Below, in pieces: positions 56,788-64,000 of a stretch of 64,000 nt of DNA. Location of the stretch: NCBI RefSeq assembly GCF_002367995.1, contig NZ_AP018207.1, forward strand, positions 4,215,083 to 4,279,082, read 5' to 3'. Under the pieces are notes generated by a model that saw only the letters and a program-made list of their open reading frames with translations, was not told where the DNA came from and searched no databases. The stretch is from Calothrix brevissima NIES-22. GTDB lineage: Bacteria > Cyanobacteriota > Cyanobacteriia > Cyanobacteriales > Nostocaceae. The position numbers and the translations under genes are program-made. The first letter of the stretch is position 1. Each line of letters opens with the position of its first letter.

Positions 56788-56967
56788 TTAAGTCTTGGCG
56801 TAAATACCAGGGGCATAAGCCTCAATGACTTTAGCAGTGCGCGTACAAGTAATCATCAAGTAATCACAAGTTGGGCATTGGGTGCGAGTTATTTGACTAT
56901 CAGATATATAGTGACGTTCAGCTTTACTGCCACAGTTGGGGCAGCAAATTTCTTGTACTATTTGCAT
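56788..56967 (-). CDS. Small zinc-ribbon protein
   Basis: 59 residues: MQIVQEICCPNCGSKAERHY, then TQCPTCDYLMITCTRTA and AYAPGIYAKT. Two CxxC pairs (Cys9/Cys12 and Cys31/Cys34) form a likely zinc ribbon. AGGGAA precedes the ATG. Databases sometimes attach a PriA helicase label to similar short proteins, which is not supported by size. It probably binds nucleic acid or a protein partner. Around it, 56641-56787 and 56968-57609 hold no other gene, only GGTAATGGGTAAT- and GGTCATT-type tandem repeats at 57450-57560. Confidence 0.75.
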   Translation of the reverse strand: MQIVQEICCPNCGSKAERHYISDSQITRTQCPTCDYLMITCTRTAKVIEAYAPGIYAKT

Positions 56968-57609
56968 TTTAAATTCCCTGGTTTTAATGAATTATGGTGA
57001 GTAAAGACAGCCAATCAGACCAGTTAATCACTGGTTTAATGCAAATTAATAAAAGCCTCTATAATTTGCCTGATTTCTTCAAACAAACTTCAATTTTTTA
57101 AAACAAGCCCTTATTTTCTATCTATTATCTTATTAGATCTATAAGTGTAACATCTCACTTTGGATATATAAATTAATTTTTGGTAAGGCTCCTATTTAGA
57201 AGTTTACTGATCCCTAATAATAATGCTTGGAGATAAACTCATTTACTGCGATCTCGCAGATTGGTCTGTATATTAATAGCAAAAAGTTAAACAGAGAAAA
57301 ATACTGTAACTTTAGTCACAAAAATATTTTTTTAAGCTTTGCTTAATATTTTCTGGGTTGATGTGGGGATGAATTTGTCGGGAAACAATTTAATTAAAAC
57401 TTCCAATATTTATAGCTCAAGACATAGGTTATGTCTGCTAGGCTAGTGGTTGGTAATGGGTAATGGGGAATGGGTAATTAGGTAATGGGTTATCCCAGTT
57501 ATCAATTACCCATAACTTTTTTTGGTCATTGGTCATTTGTCATTGGTCATTGGTCATTGGTCATAAGAGATAAAAATATTTCTTAAGGAATTTTTACAGA
57601 AAGATTAGC

Positions 57610-57631
57610 ATCAGGATTGAATTCCTGATGA
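57610..57631 (-). terminator. Hairpin downstream of uvrC
   Basis: CATCAGGA at 57610-57617 pairs with TCCTGATG at 57624-57631. It lies 35 bases past the uvrC stop on the minus strand. The T content after it is modest. Confidence 0.55.
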
Positions 57632-57666
57632 CGAGGTGAAGATAATTTCTCAGCTTGAGATTATCC

Positions 57667-59571
57667 TTAAGCAGGATGAAAATAATCGTAGATTTCTTGT
57701 GCTAAATGGGGGCCGATGCTGGGGACTTCTGCTAGTTGGGCGGGTGTGGCTTGGCGGATATAATCGACGGAACGAAAATGTCCTAGAAGTTGCTTTTGGC
57801 GATAATGTCCTAAACCGGGAATTTCGTCTAAACGCGATCGCTTTAATTTATCACTACGCTGTTGACGATGGAAACTCACTGCAAAACGATGGGCTTCATC
57901 GCGCAATCGGCGTAATAGTTGCACTCCTGGTTGTTCTGCGTCAGTTTCTAAAGGTTGAGATTCTCCGGGGACAAAAATCTCTTCCCGTCGCTTGGCTAAA
58001 CTGACAACCCGCAAGTCTTCTAATAAATTCATATCTTGCAGAATGGCGACAACCGATGATAATTGTCCTTTACCACCATCAATCATGACTAAATCCGGCC
58101 AGTCTGGATTACCTGCACGTTGTAATTGCGGATCTTCGATATATTTGCGAAAGCGGCGCTGGATAACTTCGGCTAAACTGGCGAAATCATCGGAATGTCC
58201 GGCGGTAACGTTGGGATTTTTGATTTTGTAATGGCGATAGTACTGTTTGGCGGGTAAGCCATTGATAAATACTACTTGAGAAGCGACTGCATTTGACCCT
58301 TGAATGTGGGAAATGTCGTAACCTTCGATGCGGTGGGGTAAGTCGGGTAAATCGACAATTGCAGCTAAATCTTCCATTGCTTGCTGATTGCGATCGCCTA
58401 ATTTTTGCATTCTTTGCAATTCATATTGAGCATTGCGCTCTACCATCTCAATTAATTCTGCCTTAATTTGGCGTTGAGGCGCTAAAATTGTGACTTTTCG
58501 CCCTTTACGTCCAGTTAAAACATCTGCCAAAATTTCTGCTTGTGGTAACTCATGCTGTACCAATATTTCTATGGGAATTTCTACAGCATCAGCAGTTTGG
58601 TAATGTTCTTCTAAAACTCGTTGTAAAATCGCCCCAGGTTCAGCTTGTGCATCCGCTACAAATGCTAAACGCCCGACTAATTGCCCAGCCCGAATTTGGA
58701 ATAATTGAATATAAGCTAGTTGTTCATCTGCGGCTAAGGCGATGCCTGATGGCAAGGCTAACGCCAACGCATCCCGCGACACTGTATCATCTGGTAAGGA
58801 TACTTTTTGCTGTGCCGTGAGAGATTTTAACCCAGAGATTTGATCGCGAATCCGCGCTGCTGCTTCAAAATTCAAAGCTTCGGCGGCTTTTTCCATTTGT
58901 TGTGTCAAAATCTCAATTAATTCTTGAGTTCGACCTTGAAATACCATCGCTACTTTTTGGACAGTTTTGCGGTATTCTTCTGGTGTAATTAATTTTTGAC
59001 ACACCCCAGGACAACGCCCTAAATCATAATTTAAACAAGGACGGTCTTTAAATAATGGTTGGGGTCGTTGTCGCAGGGCAAAAATCCGCTTGGATAGGCG
59101 TAATATTTCCCTTAATAAACCTGCATCTGTATAAGGGCCGTAAAACTTATCTTTTTCTTTGCCTAATTGACGTTTACGGGTAATAAAAATGCGTGGATAT
59201 GCTTCCGACCATGTGATGCAGACATAAGGATATTTTTTATCATCTTTGAGCAGCACATTAAAATATGGCTGATGCTGCTTAATTAAATTCGCTTCCAAAG
59301 CCAAAGCTTCCGCCTCGGTATCGGTAACAATAAATTCAATTTCTGCCACTTGTTTTACCATTGTGGCAATGCGATCGCTTTTATTGTAGCCGTCACGGAA
59401 ATAGGAACGCACCCGCGATCGCAATTTCCGCGATTTCCCTATATAGATAATGCGATCGCCTTCATCCCGCATTAAATAAACACCTGGTTCCGGCGGTATC
59501 TCGGCTAGACGGTTTTCCAGGCGTTCGGTATCTTTAACTAGTGTTTTAGCAGTTTGTGTCACGATTAGCAA
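57667..59571 (-). CDS. uvrC: Excinuclease ABC subunit C
   Basis: 634 residues, normal size. N-terminal GIY-YIG nuclease ([33 protein letters not shown]), a UvrB-binding (UVR) helix pair ([20 protein letters not shown]), the RNase H-like second nuclease ([20 protein letters not shown] and [14 protein letters not shown]), and C-terminal tandem helix-hairpin-helix ([35 protein letters not shown]). UvrC makes both cuts beside a DNA lesion after loading by UvrA and UvrB. Starts with TTG 59571 or GTG 59562. Confidence 0.96.
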   Translation of the reverse strand: MLIVTQTAKTLVKDTERLENRLAEIPPEPGVYLMRDEGDRIIYIGKSRKLRSRVRSYFRDGYNKSDRIATMVKQVAEIEFIVTDTEAEALALEANLIKQHQPYFNVLLKDDKKYPYVCITWSEAYPRIFITRKRQLGKEKDKFYGPYTDAGLLREILRLSKRIFALRQRPQPLFKDRPCLNYDLGRCPGVCQKLITPEEYRKTVQKVAMVFQGRTQELIEILTQQMEKAAEALNFEAAARIRDQISGLKSLTAQQKVSLPDDTVSRDALALALPSGIALAADEQLAYIQLFQIRAGQLVGRLAFVADAQAEPGAILQRVLEEHYQTADAVEIPIEILVQHELPQAEILADVLTGRKGRKVTILAPQRQIKAELIEMVERNAQYELQRMQKLGDRNQQAMEDLAAIVDLPDLPHRIEGYDISHIQGSNAVASQVVFINGLPAKQYYRHYKIKNPNVTAGHSDDFASLAEVIQRRFRKYIEDPQLQRAGNPDWPDLVMIDGGKGQLSSVVAILQDMNLLEDLRVVSLAKRREEIFVPGESQPLETDAEQPGVQLLRRLRDEAHRFAVSFHRQQRSDKLKRSRLDEIPGLGHYRQKQLLGHFRSVDYIRQATPAQLAEVPSIGPHLAQEIYDYFHPA

Positions 59572-59764
59572 ATAGGTAAATTGACAAATCCACCTATATC
59601 TATTTTAGAGAAAATCTCTGGTTAATTGTTAGAGACGCGATTAATCGCGTCTGTACAAGAGTCAATGGTCAATAGTATTTTTAAGTTCAGCTTATCTTCC
59701 CACCACTTTTCATTGAGCGTTTATTTTCATCAATGCCCAATGCCCAATGCCCAATGCCCAATTT

Positions 59765-60196
59765 TTAATATCCCACAACATTGCGAGAAGTTAATTTTTC
59801 GCTAATTGTCATAATTAACTCTTTGAGATTGACAGGTTTTACAAAGTAGCGATAAGCTCCTAATCTCATCGCTCGTTCTTGGTCATTTTTAAATGCAAAT
59901 GCCGAAACTACAATAATAGGTATTTTGGGGAATGATGGTTTTCTTTGAATTTTTTCTAGCAATGAATAACCATCAATATCTGGCAGTTTTAAATCCAGTA
60001 ATATTAACTCTGGCTGGAATTTTTCAACAGTTGAGAATAAGGCAGAACCTATCGATAAACTATGGACATTATATCCACAGTAACTCAGATAGTCGCTCAT
60101 CAACATTCTGTTTACATCATTATCCTCAACGAGCAAGATGCGTCTCAGTTGTTGCGAACTCAATCGCTGATGTATATGGAGTAATTGTGCTGTCAT
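59765..60196 (-). CDS. Single-domain response regulator
   Basis: 143 residues, only a receiver domain: ILLVEDNDVNRMLM (acidic pocket), phospho-acceptor Asp68 in LILLDLKLPDIDG, VSAFAF (switch Ser/Thr) and Lys in YFVKPVN. It acts like CheY or a phosphorelay intermediate. No kinase gene adjoins it on this strand. The N-terminal ~18 residues precede the fold. Confidence 0.9.
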   Translation of the reverse strand: MTAQLLHIHQRLSSQQLRRILLVEDNDVNRMLMSDYLSYCGYNVHSLSIGSALFSTVEKFQPELILLDLKLPDIDGYSLLEKIQRKPSFPKIPIIVVSAFAFKNDQERAMRLGAYRYFVKPVNLKELIMTISEKLTSRNVVGY

Positions 60197-60835
60197 GTTA
60201 GCTGTTTTTGGTTATGAACCCACCACTGATGATCGAAAAAACCGAATCAAACTCCCTATAGCCTATGGCAAATCCAGTAAATTAACTTCATAAATTGCAA
60301 ACAAAGTTGTAATAAATTCAAATTACTTTTTTCTTGTCCAGGCTTAATAGTATGATCCGAAACACCGTTTAACTGAAAAATTAATAATTTCTTCAGCTAT
60401 TTTTCTTGCAACTCATGGTAATAAATAAGTTGGTGTACTTTCTGATATTTTGTTTTGGCATAAATATACACATGCCAAGGTTTCTATTTCGGTAAAAATA
60501 CATCGAAGTTATCAGGAAGTAAGAAAAGAAATTTTATAATTACAAACAAGCCTTTAAACAACATTATCAATACGATATCGGTATAAGTTTATAGATATTC
60601 TCAATATTAACGAAAATTTTTAATAATTATAGTCATTTGTCATTAGTCATTTGTCATTAGTCATTTGTCATTAGTCATGAGTACAGTAGGGTGGGCATTG
60701 CCCACCATATCCGGGTTTCTACAAGATGAAATTCTGTCCTAGTTGCGTAATCTTATTTGGTTTACTGGGTTGTGGTGACTGTCTTTAGGGTTTCCAGGTA
60801 AGCCAAAATGGGAATCATCGACTGAGTATAGGTGT
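60197..60835. other. Gene-free, repeat-containing stretch
   Basis: 639 AT-rich bases between the response regulator and NB-ARC genes. It contains a 14-base tandem repeat, AGTCATTTGTCATT, about 3.4 times at 60631-60678, and a small palindrome, GTGGGCATTGCCCAC, at 60691-60705. No gene is seen. Confidence 0.6.
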
Positions 60836-62323
60836 ATGTCAAACTCGTTGAGAGCATCAACAGCAGGATTGGTAATTGTCGATAAAGCGAGGTTGCGTCT
60901 GGGTTGGACGAAAACCAGTACAGCGCGTTGGTGGGTAGATGCACACACTTCTAGGGCTACATTACGGCGATTTTGGCAAGGCGATCGCATTCAACGAGAA
61001 ATTTTTATTGCAATTTGTGAAGCTGTTGGTATCGCTGATTGGGAAGCGATCGCGGATGCTTCCTCAGGAGAATCGGCAATAATTGTAGATATCTCTACAC
61101 CATACCTCGATTGGCATGAAGCGCCGAATGTAGAAAGCTTTTATGGACGAAATCGCGAGTTAACTCAGCTAGAACAATGGATTTTCGGCGGTTGTAAGTT
61201 AGTCGCGATTGTGGGGATAGGGGGGATTGGTAAAACTGCTTTAACGCTGGCTTTGATAGATCGGATTCAATCACAATTTAATTGCTTGATTTGGAAATCG
61301 CTGCAATCTACACCATCGGTTGATTCTCTCATAGATAGTTTGCTGGCGAATTTTGAACCAAGCACTGATATTATCTATCATTTGCAAAAACAGCGCTGTT
61401 TAATCATACTGGATGGATTAGAGGCAGATTCGAGTATATACAATCAATTTATCCAAAAAATCAGCCGCTCTCAGCATCAAAGTTGCATTATCATTACTAG
61501 TCGGGAAACTCCCAAGGCGATAGAAATTGATAATAAGACAGTGAACTGTTTAAATCTCAAGGGTTTGGCGAAAACAGAAGCGGTAGAATTATTGCGATCG
61601 CGTGGATTTAGCGGGAAGGAAATCGGATTATCGGCTTTAATTCACCTTTATCGCGGAAATCCCTTGGCTTTGAAACTGGTAACACCGTTAATTCAATTGG
61701 TATTTGGGGGAAATATCGCCGGATTTTTGACTCAAAATACCTTAGTAATTGGCGATCGCTTACGGGATATTTTAAAACAACAGTTTGCGCAATTGAGCGA
61801 TTTAGAGCAAGATATTCTTTATTGGTTAGCAATTTGGCAAGAACCGATTGCTTTTGCGCGATTGCAGACTCATCTATTCATAGCCATCGATCCGGCTATG
61901 GTGTTAGAAGCGATTATGGCATTAGAAAGGCGATCGCTTTTAGAAAAATGGATTGGTACAGCAGAAATCGCCTTTAGTTTGCAACCCTTGGTAATGAAAG
62001 TAGTTACCGACGAGTTGGTGGAACATGCGACAACCGAGATTCAGCAAGTAATCCAGACTCAAGATTTACGTTATTTTCAAATTTTGCGGACTCATTGGTT
62101 ATTGCGTCCTGGTACTGATGATATTGCAGGCGATCGCATTTTGCATCAACTGCGGGAAAATCTGTGGCGAGTATATGGTGCAACTTTACCCCAAACCCTA
62201 GAGCCAATTTTCTTGCTGTTAAAAAATAAATCTCCCTTAGCGGTTGGTTACATTGCTTGTAATTTAGCAGCAATTATTCAGCAATTAAGCATATTTTTTT
62301 CAATACCCGATTTTTCACAGTAA
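60836..62323 (+). CDS. NB-ARC/AAA-type ATPase, no C-terminal repeats
   Basis: 495 residues. Residues 1-85 form a helical N-terminal domain seen in cyanobacterial NB-ARC proteins (RLGWTKTSTARWWVDAHTSR, TLRRFWQGDRIQREIFIAIC). Then comes an NB-ARC module: FYGRNRELTQLEQWI, P-loop VGIGGIGKT (126-134), Walker B-like CLIILDGLEAD, sensor 1 (IIITSRETP) and GNPLALKLV. The C-terminal part is a helical ARC2-type region ending in a hydrophobic stretch (FFSIPDFSQ). WD40 or TPR repeats, which usually follow, are missing. Related ATPases act as signal switches in defence or regulation. The start could be later. Confidence 0.85.
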   Translation: MSNSLRASTAGLVIVDKARLRLGWTKTSTARWWVDAHTSRATLRRFWQGDRIQREIFIAICEAVGIADWEAIADASSGESAIIVDISTPYLDWHEAPNVESFYGRNRELTQLEQWIFGGCKLVAIVGIGGIGKTALTLALIDRIQSQFNCLIWKSLQSTPSVDSLIDSLLANFEPSTDIIYHLQKQRCLIILDGLEADSSIYNQFIQKISRSQHQSCIIITSRETPKAIEIDNKTVNCLNLKGLAKTEAVELLRSRGFSGKEIGLSALIHLYRGNPLALKLVTPLIQLVFGGNIAGFLTQNTLVIGDRLRDILKQQFAQLSDLEQDILYWLAIWQEPIAFARLQTHLFIAIDPAMVLEAIMALERRSLLEKWIGTAEIAFSLQPLVMKVVTDELVEHATTEIQQVIQTQDLRYFQILRTHWLLRPGTDDIAGDRILHQLRENLWRVYGATLPQTLEPIFLLLKNKSPLAVGYIACNLAAIIQQLSIFFSIPDFSQ

Positions 62324-62477
62324 TTGCGCAAAAATTACCAAAAATCTTGATTTATTTAACCGCCAAGACGCCAAGAACGCCAAGAATTAATAGAGTGTGC
62401 GTAAGTCCTATTTCACAGAAGTCAAGAAATAAATATTTTTATTTTTAGGCTTAATTATACCAATTGGAAAACAGATG

Positions 62478-62547
62478 GTAGGGGTATGAGCATTGCCATG
62501 CACTCTAGAATATATTGATTTGCTGGAAACGATATTTAAATATTATT
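62478..62547. repeat. Dispersed repeat, inverted copy of 56571-56640
   Basis: Shares most bases with the reverse complement of 56571-56640. The rest of the gap 62324-62840 has a short GACGCCAAGAACGCCAAGAA repeat (62365) and no gene. Confidence 0.7.
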
Positions 62548-62840
62548 AAAAGTCTTCCTCCCTAAGACATATACCAAAAGGAATAGATAAAAAACTCTGG
62601 AAATATTTACTGTAGAAAAATCTCCTAGAAGCGGCTATCCTCAGAACGATGCAAAGGCTATGATTGGCTATATGAGGCACAAACAAGTGTTGTGTCAACC
62701 TTGTTTCTAAATAGTTAAGGATAAAGTTATTGGCTGAATTTAACCCCGTTCTAAATATTGCCAATTCAGAACTTAACACTATTCCCCAAGTCAAAATGGG
62801 GAGAAAAAGTATATAAAATTAATTCCTAAAGGATACGGTA

Positions 62841-64000
62841 ATGGCAACTGAACAGTTAATCAGAGAAAGCGACAACCTAGATTTAAAACAGCTATTGAGA
62901 ACGTTAAATGCTGTAAAAAAAGGCGATTTTTCTGCTCGGATGCCTATCGATCAAACAGGAATGGCGGGTAAAATTGCGGATACGCTGAATGATATTATCG
63001 ATCAGAATGAGCGCATGGCAGCAGAGCTACAGCGCATCGGTAATGTTGTGGGTAAAGATGGTAATGTTTCCGAACGCGCTTCTTTAGGAAATGTTCGCGG
63101 TTCTTGGTTAAGTTGCGTTAATTCTGTTAATACTTTAATTACCGATTTAGTCCAGCCTACAGCAGAAACTACAAGGGTAATTCGGGCTGTGGCTAATGGT
63201 GATTTATCCCAAACTATCGCCCCAGAAATTGAAGGTAGACCTTTGAAGGGGGAATTTCTCCAAACTGCTAATATTGTCAACACAATGGTAGACAGGCTTG
63301 GTTCCTTTGCGTCGGAAGTTACCAGGGTAGCGCGGGAAGTGGGGACAGAAGGGAAATTAGGCGTACAAGCTGAAGTTCGCGGTGTGGCGGGTACTTGGAA
63401 GGATTTGACTGATAACGTTAACTTGATGGCAGGAAATTTAACTGCCCAGGTGCGTAATATTGCGGAAGTTGCAACTGCGATCGCTAATGGTGATTTATCC
63501 AAGAAAATCACTGTCAATGTTAAAGGCGAAATTCTCGAATTGAAAAATACCGTCAACACGATGGTTGATCAATTAAATTCCTTTGCATCGGAAGTTACCA
63601 GGGTAGCAAGGGAAGTAGGAACGGAAGGGAAACTCGGTGTACAAGCAGAAGTTCGCGGTGTGGCGGGTACTTGGAAAGATTTAACTGATAACGTGAATTT
63701 GATGGCAGGAAATTTGACAGCCCAAGTACGTAATATTGCAGAAGTGACAACGGCTGTAGCGAATGGCGATTTATCGAAGAAAATTACTGTAAACGTCAAA
63801 GGCGAAATTTTAGAGTTGAAAAACACCGTCAACATCATGGTGGATCAACTCAATTCCTTTGCATCGGAAGTTACTAGGGTAGCGCGGGAAGTAGGCGCGG
63901 AAGGGAAATTAGGCGGACAAGCAGAAGTTCGCGGTGTGGCTGGTACTTGGAAAGACTTAACCGACAGCGTGAACTTCATGGCGGGTAGTTTAACGGCGCA
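62841..64000 (+). CDS. Poly-HAMP sensor protein, C-terminus cut by window edge
   Basis: 386 residues run to the right edge. A divergent N-terminal part ([40 protein letters not shown]) leads into tandem HAMP units. Three successive [14 protein letters not shown] units recur every 276 bases, that is every 92 codons. Each holds [20 protein letters not shown] and [20 protein letters not shown]. Such arrays occur in hybrid histidine kinases similar to fungal group III (Nik1/Os-1) kinases that sense osmotic stress; a kinase core and receivers are expected beyond the window. No membrane helix is seen, so it is soluble. Preceded by GGATAC, seven bases before ATG. Confidence 0.85.
   Translation, partial: MATEQLIRESDNLDLKQLLRTLNAVKKGDFSARMPIDQTGMAGKIADTLNDIIDQNERMAAELQRIGNVVGKDGNVSERASLGNVRGSWLSCVNSVNTLITDLVQPTAETTRVIRAVANGDLSQTIAPEIEGRPLKGEFLQTANIVNTMVDRLGSFASEVTRVAREVGTEGKLGVQAEVRGVAGTWKDLTDNVNLMAGNLTAQVRNIAEVATAIANGDLSKKITVNVKGEILELKNTVNTMVDQLNSFASEVTRVAREVGTEGKLGVQAEVRGVAGTWKDLTDNVNLMAGNLTAQVRNIAEVTTAVANGDLSKKITVNVKGEILELKNTVNIMVDQLNSFASEVTRVAREVGAEGKLGGQAEVRGVAGTWKDLTDSVNFMAGSLTA

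Noticed and set aside
63002-63838. Long minus-strand open frames within the HAMP array
   Set aside because: They are antisense shadows of a repetitive coding sequence. The plus strand encodes clear HAMP motifs.

Overview
The window looks like chromosomal DNA of a filamentous, probably heterocyst-forming cyanobacterium of the Nostoc/Calothrix/Tolypothrix type. The octamer GCGATCGC (HIP1) is very frequent. Short tandem repeats of 7 and 9 bases fill many gaps. The gene set includes NDH-1 subunits NdhD and NdhF, RbcR, Ycf66, a poly-HAMP sensor and NB-ARC and Pkn-type proteins. No rRNA, tRNA or CRISPR array was seen.

Layout. 1-13.2 kb is mostly housekeeping: a PEP-synthase-like protein cut by the left edge, MgtC, RecF, a Ca-type P-ATPase, a propeller-transglutaminase protein, a RecB-like nuclease, a phosphoglucomutase and a LapA-like membrane protein. 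13.2-20 kb is accessory: two BrnT/BrnA-type modules (the first toxin frameshifted), a MazF-type module, an unexplained two-gene pair with a glycine-rich membrane hairpin, a Uma2 protein, a possible PD-(D/E)XK protein and several MITE-like elements. 20.2-30.4 kb holds ndhD and ndhF on the minus strand. Between them lies a plus-strand block of about 6.5 kb with a RelE-type TA pair, a BcgI-like restriction-modification operon (nuclease-like/methylase fusion, specificity subunit, HTH protein), a frameshifted cysteine-rich gene and a second Uma2 protein.

30.8-44 kb contains a thioredoxin, an NnrU/Z-ISO-like protein, RbcR, a zinc-ribbon Ser/Thr kinase, a PstS-like protein with a decayed second copy next to it, a Crp/Fnr regulator, a DALR-only protein, a predicted small RNA with its own promoter and terminator, a Cof-type phosphatase and TldD/TldE. 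44-64 kb contains a haem-oxygenase-like protein, a two-gene histidine-kinase operon, a DUF554 protein, Ycf66, a DivIVA-like coiled coil overlapping coaD, lgt, cobM, a tautomerase, rlmN, uvrC, a response regulator, an NB-ARC ATPase and the start of a poly-HAMP sensor cut by the right edge.

The most interesting items are the split of ndhF-ndhD by a defence block, the fused methylase whose nuclease motif has Met in place of Lys, the membrane-hairpin pair in the toxin cluster, and the small RNA whose 5' loop is complementary to the Yfr1 core motif. All family names come from reading motifs by eye. No database search was possible.
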